A stretch of 62,720 nt of DNA from Lachnospiraceae bacterium (GCA_022510745.1 JAFLSY010000014.1:1-62720), one strand, 5' to 3'; positions 50,441 to 61,307 are shown, counted from the first letter of the stretch. Notes: generated by a model from the letters alone, not told the origin. Program-made: numbers and translations.

Positions 50441-51772
50441 TTAATACACAAAAGAATCATCAGTTGTCTTCTCTCCTTTAAAATCCTCCGCAATTTTAGA
50501 CAGACTTCCCTGCACATCAGAGAGGTCAACAAACTTCACCCGCACTGTCACGCCGTCATGGGACATATACTGAATATCACGATTAGAAGGTACTTGTTGT
50601 GTAAGCGGGTAAATCAATGTGATATTTTCCGCACCATACTTTTTTTGATATGCGAACATTTGATACATGTCAGCCTGTGAAATGCCGTAGTTTGATTTTG
50701 TTTCCGAGAGCACCTTCCATTTTGTATCAGCAACAAAAGTTTTTCCATCTCCCTTTCGTATCATCACAATGTCCGGTCTCATGAGAAATTTTTTGCTTGG
50801 CTCGTCAAAAAGGTAATGTCTCGTATCCTGCGTAAAAAACTGAAATTCCTCTCCTCCCAGAATCTGAAACAGCTTCACCGCAATATACCGTTCAAAAAGT
50901 GTCTCCATCGGAAATAAAAGCGCTGCCGCAATCTCTGAACCGGAGAATGAAGTAAAACTCTTCCCGCTCAGAAAAACCCGGCTCCATTGCAGCGCAAATT
51001 CATAATCTATCATATTCCGGTCAGGCACACATTTAGAAAAGTCCGTTTCAAAGTTTTCGGACAAGCTCACTTCGCTAAATTCGTTCAATAAGGTCTTGAT
51101 ATCTCTCTTATTTCTGATAGAAGCCGACTGCCTGTACAAATACTGTAAGGTGGTTTTGATCAGCCTGTTTTCAGGACGATTAGGGCTGTAATGATCGACC
51201 TCCACGAAGTTTAATTCCTTATGGGCATAGTTTCTCTTAATATGCTCTGAGAATTTCAATTTTCCTTTTATGATACTATCATTCTGCATAACAGATTCAT
51301 AATCACACTTCAGGCCATGCTTTACGATTCGAAATACTTCATCAATGTACATTCTGATAAAAACTTCTAATATATTGATATTTGCAACATTGACATATGC
51401 AGTTTGAAGCAATTTATACGATGGTTGATACAGCGTTTTCAGCATTTCTACAAGGATTTTCCGAACCGCAGCAATATTCCCACTCTCATCCGCCTCATCA
51501 AATGTTTGGGAATATATTTTGGGCAGAATTTCGATTGTGGTTCCATCCCTCATTGTGATAATTCCCACGTAATTTTTAGCGGTAATGATCTTGCCGACGC
51601 CCTTTCTTACTGAAATCCCCATAATTTCAGATGCGTCTGCTTGCTTATTTCGCTTTGTCAGAATAAAATTTTCCAACTGATCAAAGATGTGTTTTGGCAG
51701 AGACTGATATCCCGGCACAATTTTATCAGCAACAAATGAGCCAAATTCTGCTATGGAATATAGCGCCGCCAT
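50441..51772 (-). CDS. mcrC: McrC-type nuclease subunit of a McrBC restriction system
   Basis: A 443-residue partner of McrB. The N-terminal DNA/partner-binding region (about 1-140) is followed by a PD-(D/E)XK nuclease core: MRPDIVMIRKG and TFVADTKWKVL, giving Asp and Asp-x-Lys. AGGAGGTG lies just before the start. It follows mcrB by 24 bases. McrBC complexes translocate on DNA using GTP and cut modified DNA. Confidence 0.93.
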   Translation of the reverse strand: MAALYSIAEFGSFVADKIVPGYQSLPKHIFDQLENFILTKRNKQADASEIMGISVRKGVGKIITAKNYVGIITMRDGTTIEILPKIYSQTFDEADESGNIAAVRKILVEMLKTLYQPSYKLLQTAYVNVANINILEVFIRMYIDEVFRIVKHGLKCDYESVMQNDSIIKGKLKFSEHIKRNYAHKELNFVEVDHYSPNRPENRLIKTTLQYLYRQSASIRNKRDIKTLLNEFSEVSLSENFETDFSKCVPDRNMIDYEFALQWSRVFLSGKSFTSFSGSEIAAALLFPMETLFERYIAVKLFQILGGEEFQFFTQDTRHYLFDEPSKKFLMRPDIVMIRKGDGKTFVADTKWKVLSETKSNYGISQADMYQMFAYQKKYGAENITLIYPLTQQVPSNRDIQYMSHDGVTVRVKFVDLSDVQGSLSKIAEDFKGEKTTDDSFVY

Positions 51773-51796
51773 CCATCACACCTCCTGCTTCCAATA

Positions 51797-54277
51797 CTAT
51801 ATCTCGCGATATGCCTCTATATTGTCAAACGCTTTATCGTTTATTTCATACAGATTGTATTCATCCGAATCAAAATCCGACTCTCCCAACAGATTTCCAT
51901 ACTCCGTATAATCATTACGAACAACCGTTATGAATTCTGTCTCCGGGTCTTGTTTGCGGTTATCCCCGAGTATCTGCCGAATCTTCTCATAATCTTCGTA
52001 AAAATACTCTTGCAAAAGCGGTACGATCTCGTTTCGGAATATCTCGGCCAATACTTCAATCGTCGGACTCTTTTTCAATGGCATAAAATAAGCATGTCCG
52101 ATCATATGCTCTCTGTCATAAAGAAGGCATATCTTTTTATTCATGCGGATCAGCATATCACGGATAGAAATATCCTCGACATTGACATCCTTTAGCACAT
52201 CAGCATCCGGCAGCATTTCTTTGAACCGAAACCTTCGCCTAAGGGCCGTATCTATCGTGGCAATAGAACGATCGGCAGTATTCATCGTTCCAATCAGATA
52301 AACATTGTCAGGCACCCCAAACAAAGTCTTCGAATAGGGAAGCTTCACCGTCATTTCCTCTGCCTGCCCCAGCCGCTTGGAAGGTTCGATCAGTGTAATC
52401 AATTCGCCGAATATCTTAGAAATATTTCCTCTGTTGATCTCATCAATGATAAACACATAATTGCCGGTCTTTTCTTCCTTGTAATCGCCAAGACCGTAGT
52501 TCTTCTTCAATTCATCCAGAATTGCCTGTCTGGCATCAAATAACCATCTGTTTCCACCCGTCAACGTATCCCGCACATTGTCCGGTTCTGTCCACTGTTT
52601 AAAGGCAGCGGTATAAGTCAGATCGTTGTATGTACCTCCGGACCAATCCACACGAAATTTGTCTCCGTGGATCAGTTTTCCTACGATAGTTGATCCTGTC
52701 CTTCTGGTAAAAGTATAGATATTACCACTCTGTCCGGCCTTCTCTGTCAGTTTATTCCATGCCTTTTCAAACTCTTCTTCTGCGGAATGGGGAATATTGA
52801 TGTCATCACAAAATCCCTTAAAAATCCCGGGCTCGATCCGATACCGAACATCTCCGGTCTCCTCTTCTCCCTCTTTCATCACCGGCCGGATTCCTTCTAT
52901 GAACTCTTCATATCCATATGACTGATGGAATGTCGTAGTTTCTATCAACTTATCCTCTTTATATTTACGGAAGCGCTCAAGGACTTCTTCATATGCTTCC
53001 TTGCTGACAACAGATAAAGGCTTCTTTTCAATAATGGCAACCGCATACATAACCGTGCTGTACGTCTTGCCTGTTCCGGGAGGTCCGAAAAGAATCGTAT
53101 TCTTTGCAACATCCGTTGCAGAGTCTTCCTCCTCACCTATCTTTATATTCTCAAGGTCCATCTCTTTCAGCGCTGCTGCAAGCTCTTCCCTCAATTTCCA
53201 TGAATAGCGATAATTCCCCTCTTCCGCTACTTTTCTGCCCACAAATGCCACCGGCCAAACCTTCACTTCACCGTCCACATTCACACAATCCTTGAGATTT
53301 TTGCGTTTCTTGACCCTCTCACAAAAATTGTTGGCCAGTCCAATATAATAACTATAGGTCTTACCGTATACATCCGCCAGATGAACGCAGGTACTTTCTC
53401 CTCCGATTTCCAACATCCCCTTGAACATTGCAAGATTCTCTTTTTTTGTGATTTCTGAATCCTTAAGGAGTTTCAGCCAATCTGCTTTTGTGATTCCGGT
53501 ACTGTACTCTTCCGGCGTCGGCCAGTATGCAACGTTCTCATCCTCCGAAGATATGTTTCTATTTTCCGGCTGCAACCTGCTGCCAAAATACACAATATCC
53601 ATTGCCAGCAAATGATTTTCCGGGTCACTATAACACTCATCTGTCAAACGTGATCTGTTCATTTCCATTATTGCAGAATCCTGTTTGACAAGATCTAACA
53701 CCAGGTCACACATACGGTTACAGTTTTCTATTTTCCAGACCTCAGACCTTACCTTATCACGATCTTCTTCAAAGCCGACCAGATTTTTAAACGCATTATA
53801 AACACTATATTTATAAAAATAATACTTTTCCGGATATTCAAAAGTAAGATATACCGATACTGCGTGTAAATCCTGATAATGATTTGAAATCTTGGTTCCG
53901 TCCGACACTTTCTCCTGTGTGATTGCTATAGATTTTTTGAAGCCTTCACGGAATGCACTGTACCTTTCGGCAAGCGGAATATCCTCATTATATAATTTGC
54001 GAAACAATTCGCGGACCGTTTCCGGCTCTTGCTCTGCATACCCGCATGCCATTTTGTAAGGATAATACATGTGTGCAGTCAAAAGATTGTTAGCCTTACT
54101 AAATGCATCCGCAAACATTCCGGCGAAATCCGAAGCCTCAATATCCCAATGCGCCTTATACCAGCCAATGGCCTCCCATTTATAACGTTCTTCTCTGTTA
54201 ACTCTCTCAAAATCAGCTTTATATGCTTCTATGATATCAGCAATGCTTAGTCCGATGTTTTGTTCTGGTAGATTCAT
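51797..54277 (-). CDS. mcrB: McrB-type GTPase subunit of a McrBC restriction system
   Basis: An 826-residue protein with an N-terminal ~390-residue recognition region and a C-terminal AAA+ GTPase: Walker A LFGPPGTGKTYS, Walker B YVFIIDEINRGNISK and the McrB-specific MNTADRSIATIDTALRRRF. The N-terminal half is longer than in E. coli McrB and decides the target; its specificity cannot be read. Start 54277 (MNLPEQN) has AAGGAGG seven bases upstream; a further in-frame ATG at 54355 has none. Precedes mcrC and follows the large TPR-type gene at 160 bases. Confidence 0.94.
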   Translation of the reverse strand: MNLPEQNIGLSIADIIEAYKADFERVNREERYKWEAIGWYKAHWDIEASDFAGMFADAFSKANNLLTAHMYYPYKMACGYAEQEPETVRELFRKLYNEDIPLAERYSAFREGFKKSIAITQEKVSDGTKISNHYQDLHAVSVYLTFEYPEKYYFYKYSVYNAFKNLVGFEEDRDKVRSEVWKIENCNRMCDLVLDLVKQDSAIMEMNRSRLTDECYSDPENHLLAMDIVYFGSRLQPENRNISSEDENVAYWPTPEEYSTGITKADWLKLLKDSEITKKENLAMFKGMLEIGGESTCVHLADVYGKTYSYYIGLANNFCERVKKRKNLKDCVNVDGEVKVWPVAFVGRKVAEEGNYRYSWKLREELAAALKEMDLENIKIGEEEDSATDVAKNTILFGPPGTGKTYSTVMYAVAIIEKKPLSVVSKEAYEEVLERFRKYKEDKLIETTTFHQSYGYEEFIEGIRPVMKEGEEETGDVRYRIEPGIFKGFCDDINIPHSAEEEFEKAWNKLTEKAGQSGNIYTFTRRTGSTIVGKLIHGDKFRVDWSGGTYNDLTYTAAFKQWTEPDNVRDTLTGGNRWLFDARQAILDELKKNYGLGDYKEEKTGNYVFIIDEINRGNISKIFGELITLIEPSKRLGQAEEMTVKLPYSKTLFGVPDNVYLIGTMNTADRSIATIDTALRRRFRFKEMLPDADVLKDVNVEDISIRDMLIRMNKKICLLYDREHMIGHAYFMPLKKSPTIEVLAEIFRNEIVPLLQEYFYEDYEKIRQILGDNRKQDPETEFITVVRNDYTEYGNLLGESDFDSDEYNLYEINDKAFDNIEAYREI

Positions 54278-54440
54278 AAAATGGCCTCCTTGGTATGTTG
54301 GGGGTTTGTCGATCATGTTCTGGTTCTGCAATGCCGTTTTCAGTTCATTGGTCACGTAGATGAGGCGGACATCGTTTTACGTTCTAGTTCTCTCCACATG
54401 ATACTTAGCGCCCCGATTCGTCTTCAAAAATATTTATAAA

Positions 54441-57400
54441 TCAGTTTAGTGGTTCAGTAACTTCCTCAACTGGCAAAGCTTGGTAGCTTATTATTTCAAG
54501 TTTCCCATTACTATTAAATCTAGCTTCAAAGCTAATATTATGCAGTTGTAATAGATGTTGCGCAAGAATCCACATAATTGGGCACGACGTTGACTCATCT
54601 ACCCTATTAAATATCTTCAGATATAACTCAGTAAGCGTTTGTATAGCAAATACCTTATATATTTCGCTCATTTGCTCATATTCCGCTAATAATGTATTCC
54701 ACGCTTCACAAAGTTGGTTAAGACTTTCCTCATCTATTTCTTTAGTTTTTCTAATAAGATATAATACAAAATAATCAGTAACCGAATTGACACAACCAAG
54801 TTTTATCATTTCATGCACATATTTCACTAAATCAACACAATTTACATTAATATTCATAAGCCACTGTGTTAGATTAATCGCATTCATCTTAACATATTGA
54901 TTTACTTTTAAAGATGACATCATTGCTTCCGTCGTAACTACTGTATAATCTTGGTTCAATGATATTGAAACTGTATCATAATCTGGTATTCCCAATATTT
55001 CGGAAGCTTCAAACTGATCAAAAAATTCCCCATTTAGATCATGTGTATTTAGGACAGTTGGAATATTCTCAATATATTTTCTTATTTCACCTGCCTCTTT
55101 AATCCATTTACTTTTTAATTCAGAATCAGTTTGAAGAAAATATGGTTGTCCATCATATATGCTCATTGATGATACGTTATCATTTGCATATCTGTTTATC
55201 ATCTCTGAAGCATCATCATAAACTTGTCGCTGTGTTGATTCTGCAATGAATGTATTAGCTTCTTTTATTAAATTACTTGGCACACCAATTTTCTTTAAAA
55301 TAATCACCGAAGCAAATGATAATATATATTTATTAGGTTTAATTGGCTCATAAATAATCATCTCTCTAATACACGATCTTTTTTCTTCTAAAACAATTTC
55401 TAAAAATTGTGTATAAGATACATTATAAAATCTTTTATACATAAACAACGGTAATGGAACATCTTGAAAATTATTGTACTGATCTAACCAATCAATCTGG
55501 TCTTTTGCATCTGGTGTGAATTCTTTTATCTGATCGACAAAAGCCTCTACATCAATTTTCCCATCAATAACAGGCGTCATAATAGCTTTAGCTGAACCAT
55601 TCTTAACAATATTCTCATAAACAATTCTTGAAAAATAAATATCTAGTGGCTCAATTTTTTCAATTAAATATTCTTCTCCTGCAATTTTGAGTTCGCTGCC
55701 AACAGTTTTTCTATAGATACCAAGTTCAGCGGCATCCTCTACATAAACATGCTTGGCTTCATGCCAAATATATGGGCTTTCCGGCAATACTTTGTCATCA
55801 TAAATGCAATATACTTGTATTTTGCTACTATCTTTTTGTCTTAAAACTACGCTAGTTTCTTTTTCAACACAGGTAATCATTCTCTCTGCATTCTTTTTAT
55901 AATTAAGTTTAAAATTAAGATATTGCATAAATGCTGGATTATTAACATCATCTGATGCAAGAATTGCTCTTAAATTACTTCTACAGGCGTCTATATAATT
56001 ACCATTTACAGCATAAGCTGCTCCAGCCAAAAGAAACATACGTGGTGTTTTGATGCTATTTGCAGCATCAATATATTTGTTCTCTATTTTTCTCATCATG
56101 GATAATGATATAGTTATTATAGAATCTATCACATACGGGTCTTTAGCATAGTCATCAAAAATACTCTTAAGTAGCTCTAATGCCTCTATATTTTTATTAT
56201 TTCCATAAAGTACAGCAGCTCTATATCTCTTGATTATCAGCCCTTCACCTTGCCGGACCTCCAATCGTTTTATATATTTTTCTGCTAAATCAAATTCCTT
56301 CATGGATAGTAATCGTTCTACTATAAAATGTTCCGAATAATTATTCAAAAATTTAAAATTATAATCTTTACAGCGAGTCAAGAATCCATCCCGAATCTCC
56401 TCTGAAGCATCAATTTTTAAGTATATATTCCAATAATCATAAAATTCCTCATATCTTTCTTTATAACTTATAAGATACGAAATAGCTTCGTTTACTCTTT
56501 GCATAGCTACTAATCCAGTAACAAACATAAAGAATATACTGGGTACAGATTTGAGAGGGTCCTGATGAACTGATAAAACTTCGACTAACTCCTTTGCATT
56601 ATTAAGCTGCACTAAATAAATGTTCAAGAGCCAATACTCTCCATTCGCACAACAATACTCATTTACCTCTTCAAAACTTGCTGCCCCCTCTGATATCTTG
56701 ATTGCCAATAGAAAGTCCTTTATTGATTTTATGCCATATAATTCCTTAGGAATCAAATTTATAATTTGTTGAATATTTTTGTCCTGAGAATATACTGCCG
56801 CCTTAAGCAACAAGGAATAATAAATTGCTCGATAATCATCCGCCAATAAGTCATATATTTTTTGTCTACTTCTTAAATCAGCTTCTATATCTGCTATCTT
56901 ACTTTGATTTTGACCATTAATACCTTCATATTGAAGTATATCTATCTTCGTGTCAAATAAAATTAATAGGAAAAACCAAGAGCTTTCCGGTTCTACTATT
57001 GTTTCTATCAATTTAGCAGAATTGATTAGCTTCTTTTTGTATAAATAAACCGCCAATATTTGTTTAACAAGCCACTCTTCTTCAGCCTCAAATTGCTTAT
57101 TTATTGTAAATGCATGTGTCTCTATTCCATTCTCAATACTAATATCTTCAGAAAAAATCGCAGAATATTCTTCATTTGCTAAAGAGGTTATAATGTTTTT
57201 CAATGTTTCCAAAGATATTAATTCAATTGAATCATTAACATTCTCATTTTTAAAATATAGCAAAGGGATTATATTACGAATAACACTGTTTCTAATAATC
57301 GGATTATTAATTCTAGATAATAATTGATTTCTGGGGACATTTGAAAAGGTTGACCCAAGCATCATTTCTTTCATCAATTCAACAACATTTTCTATATCAT

Positions 57401-58055
57401 CAGATTTACCGATAACCAAAGGCAACAAGTCTTCAACTTCATCAAATAAACCCATCCACATTTTTTTACAAATTAATTCTGCAATAGCTTCTGCCTTATA
57501 ATCACTCAATCGAGTAGCCGAGAGAAGTTCCTTCTTTACTTGTTCTAAATGAGCATAACCTCCTTCTTGGCATTCTTCAATTTTTTTTTGCAATTTTACA
57601 GTATTTTTATAATTGCTGGATACAATGAATTGTTGACCAGTCGTCAATATTTTTGTATAAAATTGATATGTTTTTAGATCAATTAATTTACATAAATCTT
57701 GTACTACTCTTTTGTCATCTATTAATAATTTTATATCACTCTTTTCTGCAATAGCTTGTGCTTCTTCCACCATTTTTTTGGCAAGTACATCTGACGAATA
57801 TGAATTCGGCATCGCAATTACATTTTGCATAATTCTATCTAATGGTTTATTATTCAATAAAAAACTTTGAAAAGCGCCACTATCAAGATATGTCGTCTCA
57901 TTTTCTCTGCAAAATTTGGCTATTTCTTTTTCCACTGATTTAAGAAAATTATCCCTTTTTCTTCTCTGAAAAAAACCCTTGCAAGCATCTGCAGTAACAT
58001 CATATAAAAAATTTTCAAATATACTAGTAATTAGTCCAACAACTAAAATACTCAT
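54441..58055 (-). CDS. Large TPR-like protein with GreA/B-C-like and PIN-like C-terminal domains
   Basis: A 1204-residue protein, highly AT-rich. The N-terminus (about 1-90: hydrophobic SILVVGLITSIFENFLYDV, then FFQRRKRDNFLKSVEKEI) resembles helical domains at the start of NACHT/STAND defence proteins. Helical TPR-like repeats span about 320-710. Then about 735-845 looks like a GreA/GreB C-terminal domain (KTVGSELKIAGEEYLIEKIE), and about 860-1075 a PIN-like region (KYILSFASVIILKKIG, YDTVSISLNQDYTVVTT). The usual first PIN Asp is replaced in LSFAS. This order matches the TPR-GreAB-C-PIN conflict proteins known from comparative genomics (recalled, unchecked). Start 58055 has AAGGA seven bases upstream; an ATG at 58079 overlaps the hsdR stop. 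Confidence 0.75.
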   Translation of the reverse strand: MSILVVGLITSIFENFLYDVTADACKGFFQRRKRDNFLKSVEKEIAKFCRENETTYLDSGAFQSFLLNNKPLDRIMQNVIAMPNSYSSDVLAKKMVEEAQAIAEKSDIKLLIDDKRVVQDLCKLIDLKTYQFYTKILTTGQQFIVSSNYKNTVKLQKKIEECQEGGYAHLEQVKKELLSATRLSDYKAEAIAELICKKMWMGLFDEVEDLLPLVIGKSDDIENVVELMKEMMLGSTFSNVPRNQLLSRINNPIIRNSVIRNIIPLLYFKNENVNDSIELISLETLKNIITSLANEEYSAIFSEDISIENGIETHAFTINKQFEAEEEWLVKQILAVYLYKKKLINSAKLIETIVEPESSWFFLLILFDTKIDILQYEGINGQNQSKIADIEADLRSRQKIYDLLADDYRAIYYSLLLKAAVYSQDKNIQQIINLIPKELYGIKSIKDFLLAIKISEGAASFEEVNEYCCANGEYWLLNIYLVQLNNAKELVEVLSVHQDPLKSVPSIFFMFVTGLVAMQRVNEAISYLISYKERYEEFYDYWNIYLKIDASEEIRDGFLTRCKDYNFKFLNNYSEHFIVERLLSMKEFDLAEKYIKRLEVRQGEGLIIKRYRAAVLYGNNKNIEALELLKSIFDDYAKDPYVIDSIITISLSMMRKIENKYIDAANSIKTPRMFLLAGAAYAVNGNYIDACRSNLRAILASDDVNNPAFMQYLNFKLNYKKNAERMITCVEKETSVVLRQKDSSKIQVYCIYDDKVLPESPYIWHEAKHVYVEDAAELGIYRKTVGSELKIAGEEYLIEKIEPLDIYFSRIVYENIVKNGSAKAIMTPVIDGKIDVEAFVDQIKEFTPDAKDQIDWLDQYNNFQDVPLPLFMYKRFYNVSYTQFLEIVLEEKRSCIREMIIYEPIKPNKYILSFASVIILKKIGVPSNLIKEANTFIAESTQRQVYDDASEMINRYANDNVSSMSIYDGQPYFLQTDSELKSKWIKEAGEIRKYIENIPTVLNTHDLNGEFFDQFEASEILGIPDYDTVSISLNQDYTVVTTEAMMSSLKVNQYVKMNAINLTQWLMNINVNCVDLVKYVHEMIKLGCVNSVTDYFVLYLIRKTKEIDEESLNQLCEAWNTLLAEYEQMSEIYKVFAIQTLTELYLKIFNRVDESTSCPIMWILAQHLLQLHNISFEARFNSNGKLEIISYQALPVEEVTEPLN

Positions 58056-58078
58056 ACTTCTGTCCTTTTTATTCACCA

Positions 58079-61000
58079 TTATTTCTTTTCTTCATAAATC
58101 ATAGTATCTTCAGCAACCATATTCCGACTTTCTCCCGCCCAAAAATCATACTCCACTGTCTTCTGCTCAGCCTCATCCATATCTGCATTATCTGTCCAAA
58201 GTTCACACTGTGTCATAACAGTCTGCACAGCATCCTCCATGCCCTCTGGGGGATACTTATGTTTCTTAAGGAGCTTTTTAATCAGCATACGCATTTTGGC
58301 ACGGGCCGAATCTCGCTTTTGCCAATCAATTGTTCTGTTCTTTCTGAGTGTCTCTGCAAGTTCTTTTGTAATGGCAATCAGTTCTTCATTTTCATAGAAG
58401 TCTTTAATGGCCTGCGGTTTTGTCAGAGCATCATAAAATGCCAGTTCATCTGCATTTAGCCCTAGTTTTTCCCCTTCTTTTTGTGCTTCTGATATCTGTT
58501 TTGCCAGATTCAGCAGCTCTTCAATTACTTGTTCATTGGTAAGCATACCGTTAAGATAAGCATTCATCGCCCGTTGTATGATCTCGCTAAACTTTTCCGA
58601 TTTAACAATATTTGTTCTACGATATATTTGTACTTGCTCTGCAATCAGCTTCTTTAACAACTCAACGGCAAGATTTTTCTCCTTCATCCTAGAGATTTCT
58701 TGGAGAAATTTGGGATCAAACAATGAAAACTCCTGCTGTATATCAGAAAAGAGATTGATTACACCGTCACTCTTGATACTATGCTTAAGAAGATCATTAA
58801 TTCGCTGGTTCATTTCCGGTAAAGAAATTTTCTGACCTCCGCCTTGATTCATGAGCCGATTAACTAAAACACGCACCGACTCAAAGAAAGCTGCTTCGAA
58901 GCGCAGTTCTTCCGGCACAAGAGAAGAACAAAGAGAGAGTGCCTGATGCAACATCAGTGATTCTTTCACAAAGGTATTTTTATCTTCTTCCTTCTCCCGA
59001 TCAACAATAAAGTTTACGGCGCCACTGATTGTCCTAGCTCTTTCCAAATCAGAGCCCGTCGTAAACCGAGTATAGTCATAGCCATGAAACAAATCACGGC
59101 AGATAGACAGTTTTTCCAAAAACTTTGGATAGGCAACCTTCGCAACGTCTGTATCTCCATAGTTCTTCTTATCACGAACTGTGTAATCATTCATGGCCTG
59201 TTTCAATGCAGATGCAATACCAACATAGTCAACAACAAGCCCTCCTTCCTTATCTCTGAATACACGATTAACACGTGCAATTGCCTGCATGAGATTATGA
59301 CCGGACATAGGTTTATATACATACATCGTGGCTAAAGAGGGAACATCAAAACCTGTCAGCCACATATCTACAACAATTGCTATTTTAAGTGGACTATCAT
59401 TATCCTTGAAAATATTAGCTAATTCATCCTTGTGATGTTTATTGCCGATGATCTTGCGCCATTCCTCCGGGTCCTTATTGCTCTCCGTCATCACAACAGC
59501 AATTTTTTCTTCCCAGTCTGGTCTGAGTTCTAAAATACGATTATAGATTTTCATTGCAATTGCGCGAGAATATGCTACAATCATTGCCTTTCCAGTTAAA
59601 AGATTCTCCCGGTGTTTCTCATAATGGTCAAGAATATCGCAGACAAGGGAATTAATTGTCTGATCATTACCCAAAACAGCTTCTACTTTCCCCAACTCTC
59701 GCTTGCTTTTTTCAATGACATCCGGTTCAGCGTTATTTGCCATGATATTATATTCTGTATCAATGAGTTTAAGCGTAGCTTCATCCAGTTTCAGCTTAAT
59801 AACACGGCTCTCATAATAAACAGGACGTGTTGCGCCATCTTCGACCGCTTGAGTCATATCATATATATCAATGTAATCCCCGAACACTTCACGAGTACTA
59901 CGATCTTTAGAAGAAATAGGGGTTCCGGTAAAACCAATATATGTAGCATTAGGCAAGCTATTTCGGATGATTCTTGCCGTACCTACCACACGTTTTGCCA
60001 CTTCCTCTCCTTCTTCATTCTTTGTAATCTTGATTTTCTCAGCAAGACCGTACTGCCCACGATGAGCTTCATCTGCCATCACGACAATATTACGGCGTTC
60101 AGACAGAGGCTCCTCTGATTCTTCGAACTTCTGCATGGTCGTAAAGATAATTCCGTTTGCCTGCCTTCCCGCAAGCAACGATTTCAAATGTTCACGGCTC
60201 TCTGCATGCATCGGTTCCTGCCGCAAAAATGCTTTACACTTTGCAAATTGACCATAAAGTTGATCGTCTAAATCGTTACGGTCTGTCAGGACAACAATGG
60301 TTGGACTATCAAGTGCTTCCTGCAGCAAATGCGCATAGAAAACCATTGACAAGGATTTACCACTGCCTTGAGTATGCCAGAAAACACCACCTTTACCGTC
60401 TGTAACAAATGCATGTTTCGTAGATTCAATTGCTTTCTTCACAGCAAAATATTGATGGTATCCTGCTAATATTTTAAACTGATCCAAGCCCTCATTTGAG
60501 AAACAAACAAAGTTTTTGATGATATCTAATAGCCGCTCTTTCTGGAAAATCCCTTCAAAGAAAGTGTCAAATTGTGCGTACTGTGTATTTTCATAACTAC
60601 CATCCTTCGTTTTCCAGTCCATAAAACGATCCTCACCAGAGGTAATCGTTCCGGCCCTAGAAATCCCCATATCACTCATAACACAAATAACATTATAAAT
60701 AAACATGGAAGGAATCTCCTGCATATAATTGCGCAACTGCAGATAAGCCTCACTAGCATTTGTTTCTTCTCTAGATGGAGACTTCAATTCAACGATAACC
60801 ATTGGAATACCATTTAAGAACAAGAGGATATCCGGACGCTTATTGCTGTTTTCAATAAATGTCCACTGATTTGCGACAATAAAAGAGTTGTTAGAAGGAT
60901 TTTGGTAGTCAACCAGATACACAATTGTGGATTTTTCTTCTCCATTTTCAAAATAACGAACCGGCACACCATTTTGCAAATAGTCCATGAATTCATTATT

Positions 61001-61231
61001 TTTCTGCACTAATTCACCATTTTCAAAATTACGTAACTTAAATAATGCCTCCTGAATCGCATCATTAGGTAGATTCTTATTGATGTGTCGCAAGCTAGAT
61101 TCTAGTATTTCATCATAGAGTGGGCTTTTAAAATCTCTTTCAATATCTGGACCATATACATGATCATAACCCAAACTGTGTAATAACTCTATTACAGAGT
61201 TTTCATAGTTGGCTTCTGTATATCCTGTCAT
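58079..61231 (-). CDS. hsdR: Type I restriction enzyme, R subunit
   Basis: A 1050-residue motor-nuclease. The N-terminal PD-(D/E)XK nuclease has RPDILLFLNG and VIVELKSP; the helicase part has Walker A HTQGSGKSLSM, VLTDRNDLDDQ, DEAHRGQYG, TGFTGTPIS and the C-terminal QAIARVNRVF (motif VI). The final ~330 residues form the helical spacer and M-subunit contact region. Full length. GAGGGG lies eight bases before ATG. The M subunit and complete S subunit are not in the window and presumably lie to the right. Confidence 0.95.
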   Translation of the reverse strand: MTGYTEANYENSVIELLHSLGYDHVYGPDIERDFKSPLYDEILESSLRHINKNLPNDAIQEALFKLRNFENGELVQKNNEFMDYLQNGVPVRYFENGEEKSTIVYLVDYQNPSNNSFIVANQWTFIENSNKRPDILLFLNGIPMVIVELKSPSREETNASEAYLQLRNYMQEIPSMFIYNVICVMSDMGISRAGTITSGEDRFMDWKTKDGSYENTQYAQFDTFFEGIFQKERLLDIIKNFVCFSNEGLDQFKILAGYHQYFAVKKAIESTKHAFVTDGKGGVFWHTQGSGKSLSMVFYAHLLQEALDSPTIVVLTDRNDLDDQLYGQFAKCKAFLRQEPMHAESREHLKSLLAGRQANGIIFTTMQKFEESEEPLSERRNIVVMADEAHRGQYGLAEKIKITKNEEGEEVAKRVVGTARIIRNSLPNATYIGFTGTPISSKDRSTREVFGDYIDIYDMTQAVEDGATRPVYYESRVIKLKLDEATLKLIDTEYNIMANNAEPDVIEKSKRELGKVEAVLGNDQTINSLVCDILDHYEKHRENLLTGKAMIVAYSRAIAMKIYNRILELRPDWEEKIAVVMTESNKDPEEWRKIIGNKHHKDELANIFKDNDSPLKIAIVVDMWLTGFDVPSLATMYVYKPMSGHNLMQAIARVNRVFRDKEGGLVVDYVGIASALKQAMNDYTVRDKKNYGDTDVAKVAYPKFLEKLSICRDLFHGYDYTRFTTGSDLERARTISGAVNFIVDREKEEDKNTFVKESLMLHQALSLCSSLVPEELRFEAAFFESVRVLVNRLMNQGGGQKISLPEMNQRINDLLKHSIKSDGVINLFSDIQQEFSLFDPKFLQEISRMKEKNLAVELLKKLIAEQVQIYRRTNIVKSEKFSEIIQRAMNAYLNGMLTNEQVIEELLNLAKQISEAQKEGEKLGLNADELAFYDALTKPQAIKDFYENEELIAITKELAETLRKNRTIDWQKRDSARAKMRMLIKKLLKKHKYPPEGMEDAVQTVMTQCELWTDNADMDEAEQKTVEYDFWAGESRNMVAEDTMIYEEKK

Positions 61232-61307
61232 TACTAAATCCCCTCTTATTGCTAATTATAGCTTTATGTAATAAATTACTTTCGAATATGTAAATCCTAT
61301 AGTATCG

